Origin: Nocardia wallacei
GTDB lineage: Bacteria > Actinomycetota > Actinomycetes > Mycobacteriales > Mycobacteriaceae
NCBI RefSeq assembly: GCF_029868745.1
Contig: NZ_JARWOP010000131.1
Coordinates: 1 to 59,476 of the forward strand
Length of the DNA stretch: 59,476 bases
Reading direction: 5' to 3'
Shown here in pieces: positions 10,535 to 18,390 of the stretch. The translations under genes and the position numbers were made by a program. The first letter of the stretch is position 1. Every line of letters starts with the position of its first letter. The notes beneath the pieces were generated by a model. The model searched no databases. It was not told the DNA's origin and saw only the letters and a list, made by a program, of their open reading frames with translations.

Positions 10535-10672
10535 CGGCTCGGGCCTGAAACCCGTACGGCGCGGCCGGCTCCCGGATGTATCGCATCGGCGACCTGGCGG
10601 TGTGGCGCGCGCCCGACGCTCGGAGGTTGTGGGCGGCTCGGACTTGAACGGTCAGAGGTTGTAGGCGGCTCG
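10535..10672. repeat. Imperfect repeats of the 3' end of the DUF3817 gene
   Basis: The gene's 3' end (around 10652-10672) is echoed at 10619-10643 and more weakly near 10525-10545. Each copy contains CGGCTCG (10535-10541, 10634-10640, 10666-10672). Read on the minus strand the copies encode QVRAAYNL, QVRAAHNL and QARAAYGI. The outer copies lie beyond the stop codon and look like small local duplications that are now decaying. Confidence 0.5.
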
Positions 10673-11143
10673 CACCTGGCGGGTGCGGTAGTGCTCGCAG
10701 ACGAAGGACAGGAACGGGATGGTGCCGGCGAGGGCGGTGACGACCGTGGTGCCGGGCTTCCAGCGGGTCTTGATCGCCAGGTCGATGGTGAACACCAGGT
10801 ACAGCATGTAGAAGATGCCGTGGATCTGGCCGACGTAGAACAACCAGTGCGGCGCCGTGCTGCTGTCCTCGAGCAGCAGGTACTTGTAGACCATCTCGGC
10901 GCAGAGAAGCAGCAGCCACACACCGGTGATGTAGGCCAGCACCCGGTAGCGGGTGAGCGCCGAACGGATCCGCGCCGTGCTCGCAGCAGCAGCGCGCGGC
11001 TGCGCCGTCGTGCCGGTGGCGGAATTGTCGGCGGACGTCGCAGCGGCCGCGGTCGTCACTGCTGACGTGTCGGTGGCGCCCGGAGTGGCGTCGGCGGGCT
11101 CGGTGTCCGGGGTGGTGTCGGTGGAGTTCTCGGCGGCGCTCAA
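10652..11143 (-). CDS. DUF3817 integral membrane protein (Rv1342c-like)
   Basis: The 163-residue protein has a threonine- and alanine-rich, disordered N-terminal tail of about 55 residues. A DUF3817 domain with three predicted membrane helices follows (YITGVWLLLLCAEMVYKYL, FYVGQIHGIFYMLYLVF, TVVTALAGTIPFLSFVCEH). The family is unassigned; the position next to rdgB and the LprD-like gene repeats Rv1342c-Rv1343c. Its 3' end is partly duplicated downstream. A role in the cell envelope is only a guess from location. Confidence 0.82.
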   Translation of the reverse strand: MSAAENSTDTTPDTEPADATPGATDTSAVTTAAAATSADNSATGTTAQPRAAAASTARIRSALTRYRVLAYITGVWLLLLCAEMVYKYLLLEDSSTAPHWLFYVGQIHGIFYMLYLVFTIDLAIKTRWKPGTTVVTALAGTIPFLSFVCEHYRTRQVRAAYNL

Positions 11144-11237
11144 CCGGCGCTCCTCTCGAATGAGGCGATGGATGAAGGAGGGGGAGACGGCGTGGACCTC
11201 GCGCCGGGTGGGCCGCTCAGGCGGCGGTGGTTCGTGC

Positions 11238-11684
11238 TCACCGGCTGCTCGTCTCCGTGCTGCGCCCGGCGAGCCCGGCGGTGTCGAGCTGCTGCCGCAT
11301 GTCCTGAGCGTTCAGCTCCGCCAGATAGCGGTTGTATTCGGCGAGGACCGGGTCGTCGTCGCGGCGCGCGGTCGGCCGTGCGGGCAGGATGCCGGGCGGA
11401 ATCTCGCGTGGCGGTAGGGGTTTCGCGCTCTTGTCGGTCGGCGTGGCAATGCTCTCCTCGCCCGCCTCCTCCGCCGCGGTCTCCCGCTCCAGGCGCACGA
11501 ACCGGAAGTAGGCGAACACCACGAACCCCGCGAACAGCGGCCATTGCAGGGCGTAACCGAGGTTCTGCGCCGTGCCGGTCGATGATTCGAACCGCCCCCA
11601 CTGCCACCAGCCGAGCGCCAGGCAGACCAGCGCGGCGACGATCACCAGGGTGATCAGAGCCGGGCGGCGGTGTGGAGCGGACAC
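11238..11684 (-). CDS. Small transmembrane protein of the LprD (Rv1343c) family
   Basis: The 148-residue protein has two membrane helices (LITLVIVAALVCLALGWW and QWPLFAGFVVFAYFRF) around the conserved FESSTGTAQNLGYALQW loop, then a charged cytoplasmic tail. The mycobacterial relative is named as a lipoprotein. Here the only candidate cysteine is in ALVC, which does not fit a strict lipobox, so lipidation is doubtful. GTG 11684 gives MSAPHRRPAL and has TACCGT 7 nt upstream, a leaderless arrangement. An in-frame GTG at 11693 is less likely. It lies upstream of the DUF3817 gene on the same strand. Confidence 0.78.
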   Translation of the reverse strand: MSAPHRRPALITLVIVAALVCLALGWWQWGRFESSTGTAQNLGYALQWPLFAGFVVFAYFRFVRLERETAAEEAGEESIATPTDKSAKPLPPREIPPGILPARPTARRDDDPVLAEYNRYLAELNAQDMRQQLDTAGLAGRSTETSSR

Positions 11685-11704
11685 GCCCACCACGGTACTC
11701 GTCT

Positions 11705-11721
11705 ACTACGCGGTACGTAGT
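11705..11721. promoter_or_regulatory. Inverted repeat ACTACG-N5-CGTAGT
   Basis: Perfect 6-bp arms surround a 5-nt centre, just upstream of the -10 hexamer (11692-11697) of the LprD-like gene. The position fits an operator or an activator site for that gene. It could also be the 3' trailer of the SDR gene upstream. Confidence 0.4.
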
Positions 11722-11747
11722 GGCAGGCCCTCCCGAGTCCGCGGCCG

Positions 11748-12623
11748 TCAGAACTTGTAGGTGATGCCCGTCAGCCGCTCGGATTCCTCCCACAGCCGCC
11801 GCCACAACTCACGGTCCTGTGACAGCTTGTTCGACGGCGAGGGCTTGACCGGGCCGCGTGCGCCGAACATCCAGGTCGGGCCCCAATAGGTGTTCGGATC
11901 GGCGTCGGGCGTGGTGGCGGCGAACAGGCTCGACTCGGCGGCCTTGGCGGGGGAGTGCCCGACCGTCGCGATGAACGGCTTGGCGACCTTGTCGATCGGC
12001 GTCTCGGTCCGGGTGAAGAGGTCGGTCGCCGAGACACCCGGGTGCACCGCGTAGGACTTCTTCGCCGAGCCGGACTCGGCCAGCCGCCGCTGCAGCTCGC
12101 GGGCGAACATCAGATTCGACAGCTTGGCCTGCGCGTAGGCGAGGTTGCGCTGGTACTTGCGCCGCTCGTAGTTCAGGTCGTCGACCCAGAGCTTCGGGGT
12201 CTGCTTGTGCGCGATGCTGGACAGCGACACCACCCGGTCCCCGATGCGGTCCAGCAGCAGGCCGGTCAGCGCGAAGTGGCCGAGATGATTGACGCCCCAC
12301 TGGGTTTCGAAGCCGTCCTTGGTGCGGGAGAACGGGATGTTCATCAGCCCGGCGTTGTTGATCAGCACATCGAATTCACCCGTCCGGTCGGCGAATTCGC
12401 GCACCGAGGCGAGGTCGGCCAGATCCAGCGCGGCCACCCGGACATCACCCGCGAGGCCGTCGGCGATCTGCTGAGCCTTGGCGGTGTTGCGGCAGGCCAT
12501 GATCACGGTGCCGCCCTTGGCGGCCAGCGCCCTGCTGGTGTGCTTGCCGATGCCGCCGTTGGCTCCGGTGATCACGAACGTCCGCCCGGTCAGGTCCGGA
12601 ATTTCGCTGGGGTTCCACGCCAT
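11748..12623 (-). CDS. Short-chain dehydrogenase/reductase (retinol dehydrogenase-like)
   Basis: The 291-residue NAD(P)-dependent oxidoreductase has the full classical SDR signature: TGANGGIG for cofactor binding near residue 19, NNAG, the catalytic serine in VVSLSS and YAQAK as the Tyr-x3-Lys pair. The basic residue in ACRNTAK suggests a preference for NADP. The length and the C-terminal WMFGARG segment fit the retinol dehydrogenase/protochlorophyllide reductase-like branch, whose members in actinomycetes have varied or unknown substrates. GAGG lies 7 nt before the ATG. The gene is divergent from a DHA2 exporter, with a perfect palindrome between them. Confidence 0.88.
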   Translation of the reverse strand: MAWNPSEIPDLTGRTFVITGANGGIGKHTSRALAAKGGTVIMACRNTAKAQQIADGLAGDVRVAALDLADLASVREFADRTGEFDVLINNAGLMNIPFSRTKDGFETQWGVNHLGHFALTGLLLDRIGDRVVSLSSIAHKQTPKLWVDDLNYERRKYQRNLAYAQAKLSNLMFARELQRRLAESGSAKKSYAVHPGVSATDLFTRTETPIDKVAKPFIATVGHSPAKAAESSLFAATTPDADPNTYWGPTWMFGARGPVKPSPSNKLSQDRELWRRLWEESERLTGITYKF

Positions 12624-12682
12624 GTCGAGACCTCACTGCCCTACCGTGTACGAGAAGCGTCGGTGCATTCTCTCACCCCGAC

Positions 12683-12698
12683 CTTACTCCAGAGTAAG
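12683..12698. promoter_or_regulatory. Palindromic operator CTTACTC-N2-GAGTAAG
   Basis: A 7+2+7 inverted repeat with perfect arms lies between the divergent SDR (start 12623) and DHA2 exporter (start 12824) genes. It is 60 nt before the SDR start and upstream of a plausible promoter, CTGACG-N17-TAACAT (12723-12751), for the exporter. The TTACTC/GAGTAA form is typical of TetR-family operators. The regulator is not adjacent. Confidence 0.6.
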
Positions 12699-12823
12699 TT
12701 CCGGGAACAGCATCCGACACGGCTGACGTGCTGATACTTCATGGCTAACATCCCTGACCCGCGTCGAGCTGGCTCGCTGCCGTGTCTGCGGAAGAATACG
12801 GCCTCCCGGCACATACTGAGCTA

Positions 12824-14863
12824 ATGACCGCTGCCGCCGCAGTCGCCGACGCCCCCGAACCCGTGAGCCACGCCCGCGCCAATGTGGTCTTCGGCACCGT
12901 CGTGCTGGGCATGCTCATGGCCGCGCTCGATCAGACCATCGTGTCCACCGCGCTGCCGACGATCGTCGCCGACCTCGGCGGCGCCGGGCACATGGCCTGG
13001 GTGGTCACCTCGTATCTGCTGGCGGAGGCGGTGGCGACCGCGCTGGCCGGAAAGTTCGGCGACCTGTTCGGCCGCAAGCTGGTGTTCCAGCTCAGCGGGC
13101 TGGTCTTCATCGTCGGTTCGATGGTGGCCGGGCTGGCGCACGGCATGACGCTGCTGGTGATCGCGCGCGCGATTCAGGGCGTCGGCGCGGGCGGGCTGAT
13201 GGTGACGTCGATGGCGCTGATCGCCGATGTCATCCCGCTGCGGGAGCGCGGGAAATACCAGGGCGCGCTGGGCGCGGTCTTCGGTGTCACCACCGTGGTC
13301 GGCCCGACGCTGGGCGGATTGTTCACCGACCACGCCAGCTGGCGCTGGTGCTTCTATGTGAACGTGCCGCTCGCGATCCTGATGATTGTCGTTGCGGCGC
13401 GGGCGATTCCGGCAGTGCGCGCGGCGGTGCGGCCCGTGGTCGACTATGCCGGGATTGCGTTGGTGGCGGTCGGGGTGAGCTGCCTGATCCTGGGGCTGGA
13501 ATGGGGCGGGCAGGAGTATCCGTGGGGCTCGGCGACGATCATCGGGCTGTTCGCGGCGGCGGTGGCGCTGCTGGCCGGTTTCGTCTTCGTGGAGTTGCGG
13601 GCGGCGGAGCCCATGCTGCCGATGCACCTGTTCCGCAGCAACGTGTTCACCGTCTGCTCGATCCTCAGCTTCATCGTCGGCTTCGCGATGCTCGGCGCGA
13701 TGACCTATCTGCCCGCGTATCTGCAGTATGTGAACGGAGTGTCGGCGACCGCGTCGGGCGTGCGCACGCTGCCGCTGGTGGTGGGGTTGTTCACGACGTC
13801 GATCATCTCCGGCCAGGTGGTCGGGAAAACCGGTAAGTACAAGTACTTTCCGGTCGCCGGCACCGCCGTCATGGCGCTGGGGCTGTATCTGATGTCGACC
13901 ATGGACCGCACCACGGGTGTCTGGCTGGAGTCGCTGTACATGCTGATCCTGGGTCTGGGTATCGGGCTGGCCATGCAGGTGCTCACCATCGTGGTCCAGA
14001 ACACCGTGCCCTACACCGATCTCGGCACCGCGACCTCGGGCGTGACCTTCTTCCGGACCGTCGGCAGCACCTTCGGCACCGCGATCTTCGGGACCCTTTA
14101 CAGCGGCCGGATCGGGCCGAACCTGGAGCAGGCGCTCGCGCAGGATCCGGGGGTGCCGCCGGCCGCGGCGGGCAGTCCCCAACTGCTGCACAAACTTCCG
14201 GAGGCGCAGCGCATCCCGATCGTCGACGCCTACGCTCAGACCATCGATTACGTGTTCCGCTGGGTGGTTCCGGTGGCGGTGCTCGGATTTCTCGTCGCGT
14301 GGTTCCTGCGGCAGGTGCCGCTGCGCGACAGCGCCCGCGCCGAGGCCACCGACGTGGGCGGCGGCTTCGCCGTGCCGGATTCCACGGATCGCGCGGTGCG
14401 GCTGGAACATTCGCTGGCCAGCGTGCTGCGCCGGCTGCGCGACGACGAACTGCCCGATCCGCGCATCCTGGCCGCCGCCGACAGCACTCTCTCGCGCGAT
14501 CAGGCGTGGGCGATCGGGCAGGTGGAGATGCTGAACCGGGTGCGGGGCGGTGCGACGCTGGCGGCGATCGCCCGCGCCCACTGGATGCCGCCGGAGGTGC
14601 TGGAACCGGTGTACGACAAGGCCGTTCGCAACGGCTACGTCGAATTCGACGGTGCGCTACTGGATCTCACCGACGCCGGGCAGGCGGAATTCGATCGGAT
14701 CTTCGCGGCCTGGCGCCGCTGGTTGTGCGAGTACGTCGACGACTGGGATTGCGCCGATCCCGACGACCGGGTCCTGCTGGACCGGGCGCTGGACAACATC
14801 GTGGCGAAACTGCTCGACGAGACCGAGCGCCCCGACGTGCTCCCGGCCGCTCACGCGCGCTGA
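12824..14863 (+). CDS. DHA2-family MFS multidrug exporter with C-terminal cytoplasmic domain
   Basis: This proton-driven exporter of the EmrB/QacA type should expel hydrophobic drugs or toxic lipids. The first about 500 residues carry 14 predicted helices, with the family motifs ALDQTIVSTALPTI (motif D1), GKFGDLFGRK (motif A) and GVTTVVGPTLGGLF (motif C). A C-terminal soluble extension of about 160 residues follows (from SLASVLRRLRDDELP to the end). It is rich in helices and reads like a winged-helix or MarR-like fold (GQVEMLNRVRGGATLAAIARA, DLTDAGQAEFDRI). ATG 12824 has CATACT 6 nt upstream, so a leaderless start is favoured over GTG 12782. The total length of 679 residues is longer than the usual 480-550. 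Confidence 0.88.
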   Translation: MTAAAAVADAPEPVSHARANVVFGTVVLGMLMAALDQTIVSTALPTIVADLGGAGHMAWVVTSYLLAEAVATALAGKFGDLFGRKLVFQLSGLVFIVGSMVAGLAHGMTLLVIARAIQGVGAGGLMVTSMALIADVIPLRERGKYQGALGAVFGVTTVVGPTLGGLFTDHASWRWCFYVNVPLAILMIVVAARAIPAVRAAVRPVVDYAGIALVAVGVSCLILGLEWGGQEYPWGSATIIGLFAAAVALLAGFVFVELRAAEPMLPMHLFRSNVFTVCSILSFIVGFAMLGAMTYLPAYLQYVNGVSATASGVRTLPLVVGLFTTSIISGQVVGKTGKYKYFPVAGTAVMALGLYLMSTMDRTTGVWLESLYMLILGLGIGLAMQVLTIVVQNTVPYTDLGTATSGVTFFRTVGSTFGTAIFGTLYSGRIGPNLEQALAQDPGVPPAAAGSPQLLHKLPEAQRIPIVDAYAQTIDYVFRWVVPVAVLGFLVAWFLRQVPLRDSARAEATDVGGGFAVPDSTDRAVRLEHSLASVLRRLRDDELPDPRILAAADSTLSRDQAWAIGQVEMLNRVRGGATLAAIARAHWMPPEVLEPVYDKAVRNGYVEFDGALLDLTDAGQAEFDRIFAAWRRWLCEYVDDWDCADPDDRVLLDRALDNIVAKLLDETERPDVLPAAHAR

Positions 14864-14911
14864 CCGCGATCCCGCCCGCCGCTCGAAGCGGGCGGGATAC
14901 GCGAATCATGC

Positions 14912-16117
14912 TCAGGCGCGGGCGAGTTCGTCCCCGACATCGACCGGCGCGTCCCAGTCGATGGCGTAGCTCTGCTCCCGGATCATGGTCTCCTCCAGCT
15001 TCATCAGCTTGCCCGCCAGCGGCATCAGCACCGGCATCATCCGGCGCATGACCGGGCCGACGGTCTTGCTGTGGCTGATCTTCGCGCCCCGGGCCGCGAT
15101 GCGCTCCACCCGGGGCCGCCGGATCCGCTCGTAGGTGGCGAAAGCCGTTGCGGGATCGTCGCAGTCGCGCAGGCAGCGCGCCAGCTGGATGCCGCTCTCG
15201 ATGGCCAGGGACGCGCCCTGCCCGGTGCTGTTCGACGGCGCGTGCACCGAGTCGCCGACCAGCACCATCCGGCCGCGATGCCAGGTCGGCACCGGCGGCA
15301 TGATGTGCAGGGCGCCGGTCACGGCCAGATCCTCCGGAGCCGTGCTGCGGGCCAGCTCGCCGCCGGGGACGTCGTCGGCGTAGGTCTCGCGCAGGATCCG
15401 CAGCCACTGTTCGGCAGGCACCCGGCGGGCCTCCGACAGCGAAAGATACTGCTTGTGGGGCAGATTCACGCCCCAGCCGATCCGGCCGTCGGGCAGCGAC
15501 CAGTACAGGTAGTAGGCGTTCTTGCCGAACGCGAACACCATGGTCTGCGGTGCCAGGTCGAACGAGCAGCGGGTGTAGGCGCCGAAGCCGAGCATGCCGA
15601 GATAGTCGGCGGCCGGGGCCTGCGGGTCGATCAGGGTGCGCACCAGCGACTTGATGCCGTCCGCGCCGACCAGGATGTCGGCGGTGGCGGTGGAGCCGTC
15701 GGCGAAGCGGGCGGTCACGCCGTCGGCGTGCTCGTCGACGCCGACCAGCCGCTTGCCGTACTCGAACGCCACGCCCGCCGCGACCGCGGCGTCGTGCAGC
15801 ACCTCGTGCAGACTGCTGCGGTCGACCACCTGCAACGGCTCCACGCCGGGCAGCGCGGGCATGGTGATCTGCTTGCGCCCCAGCGACATCACGGTGTCGG
15901 TCATCGGCAGCGCGACCTTGCGCACGGCGTCGCCGGCGCCGATGATGTCGAGCGCGGTCAGCCCGTTGGGTGCGAAACCGAGCGCGCTGCCGATATTGAA
16001 TGCCGGGCCCGGATACGCCTCGTAGACACGGGCCTCGATGCCTACTCGCTGCAACGCGGTGGCGGTCACCGGACCGGCGATGCCGCCGCCGATGACCAGT
16101 GCGGTCCGAATGGACAT
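14912..16117 (-). CDS. FAD-dependent aromatic/antibiotic-type monooxygenase (class A)
   Basis: The 401-residue flavoprotein has the three class A motifs: the N-terminal dinucleotide site VIGGGIAGPVTA, the DG motif in ILVGADGIKSLVR and the GD motif in MVLVGDSVHAPSNSTGQGAS. Such enzymes hydroxylate aromatic compounds or inactivate antibiotics such as rifampicin and tetracycline. The closest class seems to be the TetX/Rox-like group, but the substrate cannot be read from sequence. A GGGAG site precedes ATG 16117. The gene lies downstream of a PadR regulator on the same strand and has its own palindrome GGTTCGG-N4-CCGAACC just upstream, so it is probably inducible. Confidence 0.87.
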   Translation of the reverse strand: MSIRTALVIGGGIAGPVTATALQRVGIEARVYEAYPGPAFNIGSALGFAPNGLTALDIIGAGDAVRKVALPMTDTVMSLGRKQITMPALPGVEPLQVVDRSSLHEVLHDAAVAAGVAFEYGKRLVGVDEHADGVTARFADGSTATADILVGADGIKSLVRTLIDPQAPAADYLGMLGFGAYTRCSFDLAPQTMVFAFGKNAYYLYWSLPDGRIGWGVNLPHKQYLSLSEARRVPAEQWLRILRETYADDVPGGELARSTAPEDLAVTGALHIMPPVPTWHRGRMVLVGDSVHAPSNSTGQGASLAIESGIQLARCLRDCDDPATAFATYERIRRPRVERIAARGAKISHSKTVGPVMRRMMPVLMPLAGKLMKLEETMIREQSYAIDWDAPVDVGDELARA

Positions 16118-16131
16118 AAGTGTTCTCCCTG

Positions 16132-16149
16132 GTGGGTTCGGTTGCCCGA
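16132..16149. promoter_or_regulatory. Palindrome GGTTCGG-N4-CCGAACC upstream of the monooxygenase
   Basis: Perfect 7-bp arms around TTGC end 15 nt before the ATG of the FAD monooxygenase. This is where a repressor would block transcription or early elongation. CCGAACC and TTCGGTT also occur in the TetR/methyltransferase intergenic region at 17610-17640, so the TetR protein may act at both places. Confidence 0.55.
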
Positions 16150-16302
16150 ACCGATCCGCGCGCAGGGTGCCCCGTTATCCTGTAGTTGCCACACTTGGGC
16201 CGGGTTCGCCTGCGCGAATGCGGTTCGAGACGGTGAAGAGATCGGGCTCGGCGGGGTGTTGCCGCACCTCTCCGGGCCCGGTTCGGTAGGGACGCCTGGT
16301 GA

Positions 16303-16962
16303 TCAGGTGTCCGTCGACAGCGTGAAGTCCCCCCTTTCGACCATTTCGACGATCTCGGCGGGTTCGACGCCCTCGGCGTGCATGCGCCGCCACAGGTCCA
16401 TATCGGGAAAGACGCCCGCGGTCAGCTCGTCGCGCAGTGCCGCCGCCCAGCGGGCCTCGGCCTCCAGCATCGCGAGCTGGAATTCGGATTCGACGATGAA
16501 CAAGCGGGGAATGACCGCGCGCTGCGCCGCGATCGACTCGCGCTCACCGGCGATGATGGTCTCCAGCCGACGCAGCCGCTCGCTCAGCAGGGCGATCACG
16601 TCATCGGGCGGCAGCAGTCCCAGGATGGACAGGCCGGCGACGAACCGGTGGTGCTCGGGCTCGGGTGTGGCGACCAGTTCGCGGGTCCAGTCGTCGAGTT
16701 CGGCGCGGCCCGCCTCGGTGATGCGGTAGATGATGCGCTCGGGCCGGGCGCCGTCGCGCTCGCTGCCGACGACCTCGAGGAAGCCGTGCTTCTCCAGGTT
16801 CTGCACCACGGTGTAGAGCGAGCCCCACTTGATGTCCATATCGCGCTCTTTGCCGCGCTGTTTCAGCGTGGCCGCGATCTCGTAGCGGTGCATCGGCCGC
16901 TCGAACAGCACCGCGAGCACCGCGAGCGCGAGCAGGTTTCCCACCTTCCGCTTCTTGGCCAT
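16303..16962 (-). CDS. PadR-family transcriptional regulator
   Basis: The 219-residue protein has an N-terminal winged helix of PadR type (NLLALAVLAVLFERPMHRYEIAATL, then IKWGSLYTVVQNLEKHGFLEVV, and RIIYRITEAGRAELDDW). A long helical C-terminal part typical of subfamily 1 follows and mediates dimerisation. PadR proteins commonly repress adjacent detoxification genes, and the FAD monooxygenase lies 185 nt downstream on the same strand. The ATG at 16962 has AAGGAGG 4 nt upstream. A cluster of related half-sites at 16973-17007 lies immediately before the gene, which suggests autoregulation. Confidence 0.88.
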   Translation of the reverse strand: MAKKRKVGNLLALAVLAVLFERPMHRYEIAATLKQRGKERDMDIKWGSLYTVVQNLEKHGFLEVVGSERDGARPERIIYRITEAGRAELDDWTRELVATPEPEHHRFVAGLSILGLLPPDDVIALLSERLRRLETIIAGERESIAAQRAVIPRLFIVESEFQLAMLEAEARWAAALRDELTAGVFPDMDLWRRMHAEGVEPAEIVEMVERGDFTLSTDT

Positions 16963-16972
16963 CACACCTCCT

Positions 16973-17007
16973 TACTCGTGTACGAATATACGTCTACGAG
17001 TATTCGT
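16973..17007. promoter_or_regulatory. Operator cluster of ACGARTA half-sites before the PadR gene
   Basis: The 26-bp segment 16982-17007 is palindromic at 20 of 26 positions, with outer arms ACGAATA and TATTCGT. A further TACTCGT (16973-16979) and ACGAGTA (16996-17002) give four copies of the same half-site in 35 bp. The cluster overlaps the region just upstream of the ribosome binding site of the PadR gene. Confidence 0.65.
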
Positions 17008-17021
17008 GGGCAAGTATGCGT

Positions 17022-17567
17022 TCATCCCAGGCTGGGGCCTACCAGTCCTTCGAGGCGGCGGAACGCCGTGTCGGGCGGGGTGGGATGCCGGGGGTCGATC
17101 ACCGCGCCGATCATCCCGAGTAGTCCCCAGGACAGGAATGCCACGGTGTCGGCGAATTCGGCGTCGGGCAGGTCGAGGCGCTCGCGCAGGTGGTCGTCCA
17201 GCATTCCGGCGATCATCTGCTGGGTCGCGCGCAACGGGACGGCGCCGCTCTTGGGGCCGATCAGCGCGCGATAGAGGTCCGGATGTTCGGCCGCGAGCCG
17301 CAGCAGGGTGCGCGCCGGAGCCAGCGGCGGCGCGGTGCGCGGCACGGTCTCGGCCACCGCCTGGCGCAGGTAGTCGGTGCTGCTGCCCACCAGCAGGTCG
17401 TCCTTGTTCCGGAAGTGGGCGTAGAACGTGGAGCGGCCGACATCGGCGCGATCGAGGATGTCCTGCACCGTGATTCGGGCGTAACCGCGCTCGAGCATGA
17501 GGCCGATCAAGGCCTGGTGCAGCGCCCGGCGGGTGCGGCGCACACGCCGGGCGGCGGGCTCGGTCAT
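17022..17567 (-). CDS. TetR/AcrR-family transcriptional regulator
   Basis: The 181-residue protein has a TetR helix-turn-helix near residues 25-55 (ITVQDILDRADVGRSTFYAHFRNKDDLL). A helical ligand-binding domain follows with the TetR_C-type stretch ALIGPKSGAVPLRATQQMIAGML. The start ATG 17567 follows from homology; the open frame extends upstream without meaning. It is divergent from a class I methyltransferase, and nested palindromes lie in the 108-bp gap. The gene ends 59 nt before the PadR gene on the same strand, so the two regulators and the monooxygenase may form one response unit. Confidence 0.88.
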   Translation of the reverse strand: MTEPAARRVRRTRRALHQALIGLMLERGYARITVQDILDRADVGRSTFYAHFRNKDDLLVGSSTDYLRQAVAETVPRTAPPLAPARTLLRLAAEHPDLYRALIGPKSGAVPLRATQQMIAGMLDDHLRERLDLPDAEFADTVAFLSWGLLGMIGAVIDPRHPTPPDTAFRRLEGLVGPSLG

Positions 17568-17609
17568 CGCTGTCTCCCGGTGTTCCCGGACAGAATTCGA
17601 GGAATCGTG

Positions 17610-17640
17610 CCGAACCGGACGGATCCGTGGGTTTCGGTTC
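17610..17640. promoter_or_regulatory. Nested inverted repeats between TetR and methyltransferase
   Basis: GAACCG (17612-17617) and CGGTTC (17635-17640) are inverted arms, and the perfect palindrome ACGGATCCGT (17619-17628) lies inside them. The site is 43 nt from the TetR start and 36 nt from the methyltransferase start, as expected for a TetR operator controlling both. Confidence 0.5.
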
Positions 17641-17675
17641 TGGTCCGGCCGCCACGCCGTTCCGATGATGAACAC

Positions 17676-18368
17676 ATGTCCCGAAACATACAGCTGTTTC
17701 CCGTGACCGTTTCCGACGACAACGGGCTGCTGATCACCAGTCCGCGCCGCTACAACGCCTTGACCGCGGTGCTCTTCGGCGGGCGGCACCGTCGCCTGCT
17801 GTCCGAGTTGGTCGCCGTCGGCGGCGCGGTACCCGGTGATCGCGTACTCGATATCGGCAGTGGGCCTGGCAAATTGGCTGCCGCGCTGGCCGCGGCGGTC
17901 GGCCCGGACGGCAGCGTGCTCGGCGTCGATGCGTCCCGGGCAATGGTCGACTACGCCCGGGCGCACGCGGCCGCGGGGAATACCGGCTTCGAAGTCGGTG
18001 CGGCGCAGTCACTCCCGGTGCCCGATGCCGAATTCGACGTAGTGACCTGCACTTTCGTCATGCACCACGTCGCGGCCGAGCGGCGGGCGGACGCGCTCGC
18101 CGAGATGTACCGGGTGCTGCGGCCCGGCGGGCGATTGCTGCTCGCCGATGCCCATCCGACCGGTCTGATGCGGGCCGTCGCCGACGTCATGGTCCGGGTG
18201 TCGCGCGCCCGCAACGGATCCGAAAAGGCTGCGGCGCAGCGTGACCCGTTTCTCGACGTGGATATCCGCCGCTACGCCGACACCCTCGTCGGCGTGGGAT
18301 TCCAGACGCCGGAATTCCGCGCGAGCCGGTACGGCACGGGAATCCTGACCGCGCGGAAGCCGCGGTGA
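17676..18368 (+). CDS. SAM-dependent class I methyltransferase
   Basis: The 230-residue protein has the Rossmann methyltransferase motifs I (RVLDIGSGPGKLA, near residues 55-66) and the acidic VLGVDAS that binds the SAM ribose. The UbiE/type 11 features FDVVTCTFVMHHV and LRPGGRLLLADAHP are also present. The N-terminal extension LLITSPRRYNALTAVLFGGRHRR places it among actinomycete proteins of unknown substrate. The start ATG has the weak hexamer GATGAT 6 nt upstream. It is divergent from a TetR gene whose putative operator is in the shared gap, so TetR control is likely. Confidence 0.85.
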   Translation: MSRNIQLFPVTVSDDNGLLITSPRRYNALTAVLFGGRHRRLLSELVAVGGAVPGDRVLDIGSGPGKLAAALAAAVGPDGSVLGVDASRAMVDYARAHAAAGNTGFEVGAAQSLPVPDAEFDVVTCTFVMHHVAAERRADALAEMYRVLRPGGRLLLADAHPTGLMRAVADVMVRVSRARNGSEKAAAQRDPFLDVDIRRYADTLVGVGFQTPEFRASRYGTGILTARKPR

Positions 18369-18390
18369 GCGCGGCTGCCCGGCCGACGCC

